Shown: positions 1 to 7,256, counted from the stretch's first letter. The stretch is DNA of 10,419 nucleotides from Gemmatimonadota bacterium (GCA_028287205.1 JAQBQC010000113.1:1-10419); one strand, 5' to 3'. Made by a program: numbers and translations. The notes: generated from the sequence alone by a model not told the origin.

Positions 1-25
1 ACTCATGACACGCCTCCTGATGAGA

Positions 26-1543
26 TCAGAAATCAAAGTCGAGCGCGAACAGCAGACTGCTCGTCCAGATGTTCACGGTTGATCCTTCCGATGGGAGCTG
101 CCCGGGACTCACGGTCTTCACCAGCGAGTACTCGCCATGCACCGCGAGTCCCGCACGGCTGAACATGAACGGGTACCAGCGCGTGCCGAACGAGTACGCA
201 TCGACGTTGCCGAGCGTGCTGGGGATGTCGCTGAGCGCCTGTTGCGACATGCGTATCGCCTCCACGCGCTGCGTGAGGACGAACTGCTGATTGATGTAGT
301 AGTGCGTTTCCAGAAAGCCGCCGTTCCACGAGGCGTCTCTCGCGCCGTCGACGAGCGGCGTGTTCACGGGGGTGCCCGAAGCGAGGTACGCATTGTCATT
401 GCCGTGCAGATAGAACGGCAGGAACTCGAGCTTGTGCAGAAAAAAGTCGCCGGCAACCCCGGCTCGATAGAACATCTTTCGGTTGGATCCGGTGCCGGGA
501 ATGGGATCGCCACCTGATGTCTGGAAGCTGGTGGGGCGCTCGCCGAGATACGCGTACAGGCCAACCCGCTCCACTCCCAATTTCCCGGCGTCGAACGCCT
601 GACTCAGATTGAAGTTCGCGTCGTAGCTGCTGAAGTTCGACGAGCTTGGATCTCCATCGCTCGAAGTGAGGACGGCGGCACTGTAGCGTGTATAGCTGTT
701 GAGCGAGTGTCCGGAGAGCTCTGCTCCGATCTGATTGTCGCCGATGCCGAAGTCGACGGAGCTTCCCGGTGCTACGAAGTGGTAGCTCTGGTACGAGCCG
801 CCGTTGTCCGACAGGAAGAGAAAGCGCTTTTCGGAGATCAGGTTGTCGAGCTCGAACTTGCCCACCTTGAGGTTCAGCCATGGGCTGTTCCCCAGGTTGT
901 CGAAGCGAAGGTGCATCGCTTCGAATCCGAAGGAGCCGAGATTGTCACCGGAGAGGAGCACCACGAAGGAGACGTTCTTCCAGAGCGTGCCAGCCGTCCA
1001 GATGTCGATGCCCGAGAGATCGAAGCCGTGTGATGTGAGCGTGCGCTCCACCTGACCGCTCTTGGTATCGCCGGGCGTCGCGTCCACGAGCTGCTTGGCG
1101 GCCCGCTCGACGTGAAATTGCGGCGTGACGCGGATCGTCATCGGGAAATACGCGTTGTTCTGCGAGATCGGGGTGTCGCGCTCGTTCTGCAGCTGGTAGC
1201 CGTTGTCGCGGAACTGCTGCCCGAAGCTGTTCAGCTCCGGCCACACGGTGTGACAGGCGGAGCATCTGAGCCCGTACTTGCGCGCGAACGCAGGAATCAT
1301 CTTCACCCGTTTGATCGCATAGTTCGCCGCGGCGGCGGGCTCGCCGTTCTGGATCGACGCGATGTAGGTGCGATAGGCGTCGTTGGTGCTGCGGGGAGCG
1401 GGGGTGGTCGTGCGGCTCGTGATCGCGGTCGAATCGCTGTGGCCAGTGGTCATCGCGGCGGCGGGCGAGGCCGCGACGGCGCTGGCGACGAGTGTACAGA
1501 CCAGGAGCTTCGTTGTGCCGTACATGTGCTTCGTCGACCTCAT
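26..1543 (-). CDS. Exported monohaem cytochrome c fused to a probable outer-membrane beta-barrel (Cyc2-like)
   Basis: The protein has 505 residues. A signal peptide covers about residues 1-30 (basic start, hydrophobic core LLVCTLVASAVAA, cleavage after SPAAA). A Ser/Thr-rich linker follows to about residue 55, then one c-type haem site, C94-S-A-C97-H98, set in the context IPAFARKYG before it and PELNSFGQQFRDNGY after it. Residues from about 125 to the end look like a transmembrane beta-barrel: alternating aromatic and polar strands, Gly/Asn/Ser turns, and a terminal Phe (ALDFDF), as is usual for BamA-inserted barrels. This order and length match Cyc2-type fused cytochrome-porins, which in Fe(II)-oxidising bacteria move electrons from outside the cell into the periplasm. 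The FAR...CxxCH...FG...GY context is also like that family. Iron oxidation itself is inference, because related proteins occur in organisms with no known iron metabolism. The start ATG has GGAGG four bases upstream. An internal Met at residue 7 is an alternative start. No cytochrome partner gene is visible next to it. The fold class is fairly sure; the substrate is unknown. Confidence 0.72.
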   Translation of the reverse strand: MRSTKHMYGTTKLLVCTLVASAVAASPAAAMTTGHSDSTAITSRTTTPAPRSTNDAYRTYIASIQNGEPAAAANYAIKRVKMIPAFARKYGLRCSACHTVWPELNSFGQQFRDNGYQLQNERDTPISQNNAYFPMTIRVTPQFHVERAAKQLVDATPGDTKSGQVERTLTSHGFDLSGIDIWTAGTLWKNVSFVVLLSGDNLGSFGFEAMHLRFDNLGNSPWLNLKVGKFELDNLISEKRFLFLSDNGGSYQSYHFVAPGSSVDFGIGDNQIGAELSGHSLNSYTRYSAAVLTSSDGDPSSSNFSSYDANFNLSQAFDAGKLGVERVGLYAYLGERPTSFQTSGGDPIPGTGSNRKMFYRAGVAGDFFLHKLEFLPFYLHGNDNAYLASGTPVNTPLVDGARDASWNGGFLETHYYINQQFVLTQRVEAIRMSQQALSDIPSTLGNVDAYSFGTRWYPFMFSRAGLAVHGEYSLVKTVSPGQLPSEGSTVNIWTSSLLFALDFDF

Positions 1544-1547
1544 TGTG

Positions 1548-1552
1548 CCTCC
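1548..1552 (-). promoter_or_regulatory. Ribosome binding site of the cytochrome-porin gene
   Basis: Read on the minus strand, GGAGG stands four bases before the ATG at 1543. It supports that Met as the start rather than the internal Met seven codons in. Confidence 0.65.
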
Positions 1553-1707
1553 AGTGGACGCGGCGCGTGACGTTCAGCGAACGTCACCGGTGCTCTCCCC
1601 GTGATCCGTCGGGAAGACTCCTCCGTTGCTGCGACAGCAGTCCTTCTGGGGGTGCATATAGGAACGCGGTACACGGGCGCTCAAGTCAACAGCGCACAAT
1701 GATTTGT

Positions 1708-1743
1708 TTATTTATAACTAAATCACATTTTATTAATAAATAA
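1708..1743. repeat. 8-bp inverted repeat bounding an AT-rich island
   Basis: TTATTTAT at 1708-1715 is the exact reverse complement of ATAAATAA at 1736-1743, with 20 bases between. The whole segment is nearly free of G and C, unlike everything around it. AT-only arms of this kind can arise by chance in an AT-rich patch, so a protein-binding role is a guess. The base composition itself is clear. Confidence 0.4.
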
Positions 1744-1818
1744 GATGAAAGGATGCGCGCGCCGTGGCCTGCATGTCACGCCGTTCGCGGCGGCATTCCG
1801 CCCGAGAATGGACCGCAT

Positions 1819-1847
1819 GGGCGCGTGCGCCGCTGCCCGCCGCGCCC
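1819..1847 (+). terminator. GC-rich hairpin followed by TTATTAG
   Basis: GGGCGCG (1819-1825) pairs exactly with CGCGCCC (1841-1847). GCG (1827-1829) and CGC (1838-1840) extend the stem across a one-base bulge, leaving an 8-base loop. On the plus strand the stem is followed by TTATTAG, a weak T-rich tail. This could be a factor-independent terminator of a short plus-strand transcript, but no such transcript is proven and GC-rich hairpins are common in this genome. Confidence 0.25.
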
Positions 1848-1850
1848 TTA

Positions 1851-1871
1851 TTAGTGACTTGCTGTTACTAA
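1851..1871. promoter_or_regulatory. Operator-like 21-bp dyad
   Basis: TTAGTGAC (1851-1858) and GTTACTAA (1864-1871) are inverted copies with one mismatch around a 5-base centre. Size and spacing are typical of sites bound by dimeric helix-turn-helix regulators of the TetR or MarR type. No regulator gene lies in the window, and the dyad is about 310 bases upstream of the cytochrome-porin start, so the target is uncertain. The 7-mer ACTAAAT in its right half also occurs at 1717-1723 in the AT-rich island. Confidence 0.3.
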
Positions 1872-1884
1872 ATAGCGTGAGGGC

Positions 1885-1932
1885 GCCGGACGGGGTCGGT
1901 CGCCGCCCGTACCGTGACCCGACACGTCCGGC
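1885..1932 (-). terminator. Probable terminator of the Asp-box repeat gene
   Basis: GCCGGACG (1885-1892) and CGTCCGGC (1925-1932) are perfect inverted copies. Inside them GGGTC (1893-1897) can pair with GACCC (1916-1920) after a 4-base bulge. The stem begins six bases after the TAG of the minus-strand gene. The tail on that strand has only a short T-run (CTATTTAG), so termination strength is uncertain. Confidence 0.4.
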
Positions 1933-1938
1933 TGGGCG

Positions 1939-4818
1939 CTACCTGCCCGGGTCGCCAGGGAGAACCTCGAAATCCTGCGTCCAGTGCTTCGCGCCGATCA
2001 CGAGGCGCGCCGTGAAAACGCCAGTGCGTACGCGCGGCTGCTGATCCTCGGGCGACGCCGAAGGATCGAAGCTCCCCGGCTCGATCGTCGGCCACACCAC
2101 GCGATGCATTCCGGCGCTCGACGGCAGCGGGCCCGGCGGCGGCGCTTCCCACAACGGCGAAATCCGCTTGATCCCGTCCGCCGGGGCACCAGGAGACGCG
2201 CTCGGGCCGGGCTTGGCTGGAATCGTCGCGACCACCGCCCCACGGGCGTCGACGATCTCGAGCGTCACCACCCCGGACACGGGGCTCTTCAGCCAATAAT
2301 AGATGACTGTGCCCTCCACCAGATTGTCCACGTACGGCTCGTCCTTCTGCAGCGGCGTGCCGTTGTCGTCCTCCTGCGCGGTGGCGACCACGGTGCCCGG
2401 CTTGAACAGGTGCACGTCGGCAGCGGCGAGTACATCACCGCGCTGGCGGAGCGGACTGATGTCATCGATCACCCAGATCCCGCGCCCGTGCGTCCCGACG
2501 ATCAGGTCGCTCTCGTGGACGACGAAATCGCGCACCGATGTGACCGGAAGAGTGAGCTGCAGCGGTTGCCACTCCTCGCCGTCGTCGATCGAGATGTACG
2601 CGCCGCGCTCCGTCCCGGCGAACAGCGTTCCCGGCATTGCCGGATCTTCCTTGACCGTGTGCACGTACGCGCCCTTCGGAAGCCCGTTCGTGATCGGCTG
2701 CCAGCTCCTTCCCATGTCGCGCGTACGATAGATGTAGGGATCGAAATCCTGAAGCTGATGCCGATCGATGCTCGCGTACGCGACGTTCACATCGCTGTGC
2801 GACGCCTCGAGCATCGTCACCCGGCTCCACGCCGTCACAGGCGCCGGCGTCACGTTGGACCACGTTCGCCCATCGTCCGACGTGCGCAGGATCGAGCCAT
2901 CATCCGTGCCGACCCACACCATCGGCACCATCAGCGGTGACGGCGCAATCGTGTAGATGACTCCGCGCTTGCCGTTCCGGTCGATGTGCGCTGCCGCCTC
3001 CGCATCGAGCGTTTGCGGTACGCCCGGATCGGTGCGCGTGAGATCTCCACTGATTTTCGTCCAGCTCTTGGCGCCGTCGGTGCTCTTGTACAGAAACTGG
3101 CTTGCATAGTACAACGCGCGCGGATCCGCCTTGGAAAAGACCAGCGGCTGCGTCCAGTCCGCGCGATCGGGCTCCTTGCTTCCCGATTTCGGCGCCGTGG
3201 TGCCTCGAAGCTGCACGTTCGTCTCGAGATTCCAGCGTTCGCCCGTTCCGCCGAACACGATTCCCGGATGCAGCGGATCACCGGCCGTGTAGCCGCTCTC
3301 GCCGCCCGGTCCGATCGGCTCCCAGTCGCGCGTCGAGATCTCGGCGAACTTTCCGCGCGAGCGCACCGCGACGGCTCCCGAGTCCTGCTGTGCGCCCGTC
3401 ACCCAGTACGGCGTTCGGTAGTCGACCGAGATGTGATACAGCTGCGCCGTCGGCTGATTGAGCCACGAGCTCCACGTCACCGCCTTCGGGTCGATCGCCT
3501 TCGCATTGCGCGTGATGATCGCGCCCTGGTCGCTCGCGACGATCATCGTGTTGCTGTCCTCGGGCGAGATCCAGAGTTGATGGTAGTCATCACCCCCCGG
3601 CGATCCGCGCAGCGTGACCCAGTGCTTTCCGCCGTCGGTCGAGCGCGACACCGACACGTTGCTCACGTACACGCTATCCGCATCCCTCGGATCGATCGCG
3701 AGCTTGCAGAAGTACCATCCGCGTCCCCACAGCGCCTGATCGCTCGAGAGTCTCGTCCACGTCGCACCCGCATCGTCGGATCGAAAAAAACCTCCCTGCC
3801 TCGGCACAGGCTTGTCCATTGTGCCGCCTGCGACGGGCGAATTCATCGAGCCCGGCGGCGCCTTCTCTGCCAGAAGGCAATCCACCACGGCGTACAGCCG
3901 ACGTGGATTGCTCGGCGCGATCGCAATCCCCGTACGGCCGATGCCCTCCTTCGGCAAGCCGGCCGTGAGCTGCGTCCATGTGCTGCCGCCGTCGATCGAC
4001 TTGTAGATGCCGCCGCCAGGTCCGTTGGTGGGTGAGTAGGTGAACCACGGCGGACGCCGCGTGTTCCACAGTCCCGCATACACGACCTGTGAATTCGTCG
4101 GATCGATCACCACTTCGACCGCACCCACGTCGGGCCCCTTGAAGAGCACCTTCTGCCAGCTCCTGCCGCCATCGCGCGAGCGGAACACACCGCGCTCGTC
4201 ATTCGAGGCGTACAGCTGCCCGATCGCGGCCACGAATACGACATCGGGATTGCGCGGATCCACTGCGATCTTTCCGATGTGCTGCGTGCCATCGAGGCCC
4301 AGATGTGTCCAGCTCTTACCCGCGTTGGTGGACTTGTACACGCCATTGCCGAAACCGGCCGAATCGCGAAGCGTGGACTCGCCGCTGCCCACGTACACGA
4401 TGTCCGGCGCGGATGGCGCGACCGCGATCGCCCCGATCGACGCCACCGGCTGCGAATCGAAGACAGGGTTCCACACGCGACCGGCGTCGATCGACTTCCA
4501 TACTCCACCGTTCACGGCGCCGAAGTAGAACTCGTTCACCCGTCCGGGCACTCCGACGGCGGCGGCCACTCGACCTCCGCGAAATGGGCCGAGCATTCGC
4601 CATTGAAAACCGGAGATCAGATTGGCGGGCAGCGCCGTCGCCGGACCACGCACCCCACTCATTGTCTCCGCGAACTGTCGTCGCGCCGGAACGGCCAGGC
4701 TGGCGAACGGCGATCCGAGCACCGAGAACATCCACCCGATCTGCCCACTGCGCAGCAAAAAGTCTCGCCGCGTGAGAGTGGAGTCGCCCTGTGCCTCATC
4801 AGCTTTGAATTCCGTCAC
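1939..4818 (-). CDS. Tat-exported Asp-box (BNR/VPS10-like) beta-propeller repeat protein
   Basis: From the GTG at 4818 the protein has 959 residues. The frame stays open up to 5013, but that extension (rich in Arg, Trp and Pro) overlaps the divergent kinase start, while the GTG has GGAGG six bases upstream. It also places a Tat signal at the N-terminus: T-R17-R18-D-F-L-L, then a hydrophobic stretch to about residue 45. Ten Asp boxes (S/T-x-D-x-G-x-x-W) are visible near residues 109, 163, 214, 274, 347, 393, 579, 647, 699 and 743, for example SRDGGRSW and SIDGGSTW. They are spaced as in sialidase- or sortilin-type propellers, probably two. VGTHGRGIWVIDD closes the repeats, and an immunoglobulin-like domain fills about 835-955. 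Relatives are often labelled glycosyl hydrolase or exo-sialidase, but I see no sialidase arginine triad or FRIP motif, so enzyme activity is unsupported. Peptide or surface binding is as likely. The gene stands alone, with a hairpin after its stop. Confidence 0.85.
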   Translation of the reverse strand: MTEFKADEAQGDSTLTRRDFLLRSGQIGWMFSVLGSPFASLAVPARRQFAETMSGVRGPATALPANLISGFQWRMLGPFRGGRVAAAVGVPGRVNEFYFGAVNGGVWKSIDAGRVWNPVFDSQPVASIGAIAVAPSAPDIVYVGSGESTLRDSAGFGNGVYKSTNAGKSWTHLGLDGTQHIGKIAVDPRNPDVVFVAAIGQLYASNDERGVFRSRDGGRSWQKVLFKGPDVGAVEVVIDPTNSQVVYAGLWNTRRPPWFTYSPTNGPGGGIYKSIDGGSTWTQLTAGLPKEGIGRTGIAIAPSNPRRLYAVVDCLLAEKAPPGSMNSPVAGGTMDKPVPRQGGFFRSDDAGATWTRLSSDQALWGRGWYFCKLAIDPRDADSVYVSNVSVSRSTDGGKHWVTLRGSPGGDDYHQLWISPEDSNTMIVASDQGAIITRNAKAIDPKAVTWSSWLNQPTAQLYHISVDYRTPYWVTGAQQDSGAVAVRSRGKFAEISTRDWEPIGPGGESGYTAGDPLHPGIVFGGTGERWNLETNVQLRGTTAPKSGSKEPDRADWTQPLVFSKADPRALYYASQFLYKSTDGAKSWTKISGDLTRTDPGVPQTLDAEAAAHIDRNGKRGVIYTIAPSPLMVPMVWVGTDDGSILRTSDDGRTWSNVTPAPVTAWSRVTMLEASHSDVNVAYASIDRHQLQDFDPYIYRTRDMGRSWQPITNGLPKGAYVHTVKEDPAMPGTLFAGTERGAYISIDDGEEWQPLQLTLPVTSVRDFVVHESDLIVGTHGRGIWVIDDISPLRQRGDVLAAADVHLFKPGTVVATAQEDDNGTPLQKDEPYVDNLVEGTVIYYWLKSPVSGVVTLEIVDARGAVVATIPAKPGPSASPGAPADGIKRISPLWEAPPPGPLPSSAGMHRVVWPTIEPGSFDPSASPEDQQPRVRTGVFTARLVIGAKHWTQDFEVLPGDPGR

Positions 4819-5003
4819 TGCTTTCCTCCAAAACGTGCGAAGACGTGCCGCGATGCGCGCCTCAACATAGCGTTTGCGCCTCGAGCACGCCCGAAGCAGG
4901 CCACGCATGATGCGAAGACAAGGCCCCGGAATCCGCCCACGAAACCAGCCCCGCGAGTGCACACGCCAGGGGCGCGGAGGAGCTAAATTCCCTGTCTGAA
5001 GCG
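4819..5003. promoter_or_regulatory. Divergent promoter region between Asp-box gene and kinase gene
   Basis: Only 185 bases separate the two starts. On the plus strand TAAATT (4984-4989) is a plausible -10 element. It would put transcription start only a few bases before the GTG at 5004, or give a leader of about 50 bases for the alternative GTG at 5049. On the minus strand TATGTT (4869-4864) is a plausible -10 with a leader of about 40 bases. Neither has a clear -35 hexamer at 17 bases, so these are tentative. Confidence 0.3.
4825..4829 (-). promoter_or_regulatory. Ribosome binding site that sets the GTG start of the Asp-box gene
   Basis: On the minus strand GGAGG is followed by six bases (AAAGCA) and the GTG at 4818. 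This is an optimal spacing. It decides the start against the longer frame reaching 5013, which would lack the Tat signal at its N-terminus. Confidence 0.75.
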
Positions 5004-7151
5004 GTGAGCCCACAACAGGACTCGCCTCATCCGCAGGAACGGTGGCACGTGGAAGACACCTTTGCCCGTCTCGAGAGCGCGCTGGCTGGCCGCTATCGCA
5101 TCGAGCGCGAGATCGGCCGCGGCGGGATGGCGACCGTGTATCTCGCCGATGACGTAAAGCACCATCGACACGTGGCGGTCAAGGTTCTGCATTCCGAGCT
5201 CGCGTCGACGATCGGACCCGACCGATTCCTGCGAGAGGTCGACGTAGTCGCGAGCCTGAACCATCCACGCATCCTCCCGCTCTACGATTCCGGCGACGCG
5301 AGTGGCTTCCTGTTCTACGTCATGCCGTACATCAAGGGAGAATCGCTGCGAGTCAGGATGGATCGCGAGAAGCAGCTCTCCATCGACGAGTCCCTCACAA
5401 TCGCCCGGCAAGTCGCGTCGGCGCTCGGCTACGCACACACGCACGATGTGATTCATCGTGATGTGAAGCCGGAGAACATCATGCTTCACGAAGGTGAAGC
5501 CATGGTTGCGGATTTCGGGATCGCACTCGTGCTCGGCGAGGCGGACGATCGAATCACGGAGCGGGGCTACGTGGTCGGGACGCCCGCATACATGAGTCCC
5601 GAGCAGTCGCTCAGCGAGTCCGACGTCGATGCCCGCAGCGATATCTACAGTCTGGCCTGCGTGCTCTACGAGATGCTCGCGGGCGAGCCGCCATACACTG
5701 CGCGCAACGCGCAGGCGTTGCTCGCCAAGCGCCTGGTGGACCCCGTGCCTTCCGTGCGGCGTGTCCGCGGCACGGTGCCTACAAACGTCGATCAGGCGCT
5801 CGTGCAGGCGCTCGCCAAGGCTCCCGCCGATCGCTTCGCCTCTGTGGCTGCCTTCGCCGAGGCGCTCTCGGCGCCCGCGCGGCCACAGCCCGCGGCTATC
5901 GCTGTGCTGCCCTTCGTGAATCTCAGCACCGATCCCGAGAACGAATACTTCGCGGACGGGATCACCGAGGACGTGATCGCGCATCTCTCGAAGATGCGCG
6001 CGCTCAGGGTGATCTCTCGCACCTCGGTCATGCCGTTCAAGAAGTCGCTCGAGAGCCTGAAGCAGATCGGGGGGAAGCTGGGAGCGACCACAATCCTCGA
6101 AGGCAGCGTGCGACGCAGCGGCGACCGCGTGCGCATCGTCGCCCAGATCATCGACGCGGAGTCGGATCGGTATCTCTGGTCCGACACCTACGACCGGCAG
6201 CTCACGGACATCTTCGAGATCCAGACCGATGTCGCCCTGCAGATCGCGGCTGCGTTGAAGGCCGAGCTCACCGTCGACGAGCACGCTCGCCTGCGGAAGG
6301 AACCGACGAGCAACGTCGAGGCGTACAAGCTTTATCTCCAGGGCCGGCATTGGTACGTCACGTACACGACACATGGCATGGAGCAGGCGATTGCGTATTT
6401 CGAGCGTGCGATCGCGATCGATCCGAGCTACGCGCTTGCGTACGCCAACATGGCGATCGCCTACACGGAGATTGCGGAGATCGGCGCCGTACCACCGGCC
6501 GCCGCGATTGCGCGTGCGCGCGCGGCGGCGGCGACTGCCCTCGAGCTCGACGCGAATCTCGCGGAATCGCACAGCACCGTCGCGTACCTCGACATGTGTG
6601 ACTTCCAGTGGGAACGCGCCGAGCAGGGTTTCAAGCGCGCGCTCGAGCTCAATCCGAGCAGCGCCGACACATACGACTTGTACGGTCGCCTGTGCTCGGC
6701 GCAGGAGCGTTTCGACGAGGCGATCGCGCTGTTGCGTCGCGCGCAGGAGATGGATCCGCTCGCGCACCGGCTGGATGTCGCGACGACGCTTCTTCGCGCG
6801 GGTCGCTACGTCGAGGCTGCGGTCGGCGCGGAAGGCGCGCTGGCCTTCGAGCCCGATCTCGATCGTGCGCACGCGACACTCGGCTGGGCGCTCATCAAGA
6901 AGGGGAACACCGACGCGGGCATTGCATCGCTGGAGCGCGCCGTCTCGATCTCGCCGGGAACGACGCAGTGGGTCGCGCAGCTCGGACTGGCGTACGGGCT
7001 GACGGGGCATGCCGACAAGGCGCGCGGGATATTGCGGCAGCTCGAGGAAAAGGCGAGTCACAGCTACATCTCGCCGTACCAGATGGTGTTCGTCTACACC
7101 GGGCTCGGCGAGCACGAGCGAGCGCTCGACCTGCTCGAGCGCTCGGTGTAA
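5004..7151 (+). CDS. Hanks-type Ser/Thr protein kinase fused to TolB-like domain and TPR repeats, stopped early
   Basis: The 715-residue frame starts at a GTG. Kinase motifs are intact: glycine loop GRGGMATVY (38-46), ATP lysine K60 in VAVKVL, catalytic loop HRDVKPEN (151-158, D153), DFG (170-172), SPE in place of APE (198-200) and the D212 motif RSDIYSLA. This is the PknB-like family and should be active. Residues about 297-425 (IAVLPFVNLSTDPENEYFADGI onward, ending near YDRQLTDIFEIQ) are the TolB-like domain often found in regulators and adenylate-cyclase-type proteins. Residues about 435-715 are TPR repeats (for example AIAYFERAIAIDPSYALAY), a protein-binding scaffold. I see no transmembrane helix between kinase and sensor parts, so it is probably cytosolic. 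Start choice is open: V16 (GTG at 5049, AGGA ten bases before) gives an N-terminus closer to the family (VEDTFARLESALAGRY). The TAA at 7149-7151 cuts off the usual C-terminal tail, which is still encoded downstream in frame. Substrates are unknown. Confidence 0.9.
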   Translation: MSPQQDSPHPQERWHVEDTFARLESALAGRYRIEREIGRGGMATVYLADDVKHHRHVAVKVLHSELASTIGPDRFLREVDVVASLNHPRILPLYDSGDASGFLFYVMPYIKGESLRVRMDREKQLSIDESLTIARQVASALGYAHTHDVIHRDVKPENIMLHEGEAMVADFGIALVLGEADDRITERGYVVGTPAYMSPEQSLSESDVDARSDIYSLACVLYEMLAGEPPYTARNAQALLAKRLVDPVPSVRRVRGTVPTNVDQALVQALAKAPADRFASVAAFAEALSAPARPQPAAIAVLPFVNLSTDPENEYFADGITEDVIAHLSKMRALRVISRTSVMPFKKSLESLKQIGGKLGATTILEGSVRRSGDRVRIVAQIIDAESDRYLWSDTYDRQLTDIFEIQTDVALQIAAALKAELTVDEHARLRKEPTSNVEAYKLYLQGRHWYVTYTTHGMEQAIAYFERAIAIDPSYALAYANMAIAYTEIAEIGAVPPAAAIARARAAAATALELDANLAESHSTVAYLDMCDFQWERAEQGFKRALELNPSSADTYDLYGRLCSAQERFDEAIALLRRAQEMDPLAHRLDVATTLLRAGRYVEAAVGAEGALAFEPDLDRAHATLGWALIKKGNTDAGIASLERAVSISPGTTQWVAQLGLAYGLTGHADKARGILRQLEEKASHSYISPYQMVFVYTGLGEHERALDLLERSV

Positions 7152-7256
7152 GAACTCGCGGGCGCGGCATACGGCATCAAGGGCTCGTTTCTGCTTGCCC
7201 CTCTGCGCCCGCACCCACGATTTCAGGCGCTGCTCAGGAAGATGAAGCTCGCCTGA
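7152..7256 (+). pseudogene. In-frame C-terminal tail of the kinase-TPR protein beyond the TAA stop
   Basis: Read in the kinase frame, 34 sense codons follow the TAA and end at a TGA. They include YGIKGSFLLAPLRPHPRF and end QALLRKMKLA. I recognise this from family knowledge as the normal end of Gemmatimonadota-type kinase-TPR proteins (last helix, HPRF...LL..M.L). With a sense codon in place of TAA (a Tyr codon, TAC or TAT, is one change away) the protein would be 750 residues. The segment is either a recent nonsense mutation, a readthrough tail or a sequencing error. It has kept its frame and shows no other damage, which argues that the stop is recent. Confidence 0.6.

Larger units (their letters stand above)
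1544..1938. other. Gene-free intergenic region with AT-rich island, dyads and hairpins
   Basis: About 395 bases separate the start of the cytochrome-porin gene from the end of the Asp-box gene. No open frame here has family-like composition or a convincing ribosome binding site. The stretch 1700-1744 is strongly AT-rich against a GC-rich background and is the most likely place for the cytochrome-porin promoter. A TTGACT hexamer is readable on the minus strand at 1689-1684, but the nearest TATATG (1660-1655) is 23 bases away, too far for a standard sigma-70 pair. The right half holds a GC hairpin, a dyad and a terminator-like stem, which are listed separately. Confidence 0.5.

Noticed and set aside
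2..29. Short inverted repeats (CTCAT/ATGAG and CTGAT/ATCAG) after the cytochrome-porin gene
   Set aside because: Arms are only five bases, overlap each other and the stop codon, and the region is cut by the window edge. This is too weak to call a terminator.
1490..1543. Lipoprotein signal around Cys16 of the cytochrome-porin
   Set aside because: LLVC lacks the small residue (Gly, Ala or Ser) before the Cys, the hydrophobic core continues past it, and a standard cleavage site follows at SPAAA.
1655..1689. Sigma-70 promoter TTGACT / TATATG for the cytochrome-porin gene
   Set aside because: The hexamers are 23 bases apart, well beyond the 16-18 needed, so I do not list it as a promoter.
1984..4035. 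Two long plus-strand frames (1984-2940 and 2986-4035) opposite the Asp-box gene
   Set aside because: Both give Arg/His-rich products without motifs and lie fully inside a well-supported minus-strand gene.
4819..5013. 65-codon N-terminal extension of the Asp-box protein
   Set aside because: It would overlap the start of the divergent kinase, has Arg/Trp/Pro-rich composition, and would bury the Tat signal. The GTG at 4818 has a perfect ribosome binding site.
4983..7214. 743-codon open frame on the minus strand opposite the kinase gene
   Set aside because: Its product is extremely rich in Arg, Val, Asp and His with no recognisable motif, whereas the plus-strand frame carries every kinase motif. 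Long antisense frames are expected in GC-rich genes.
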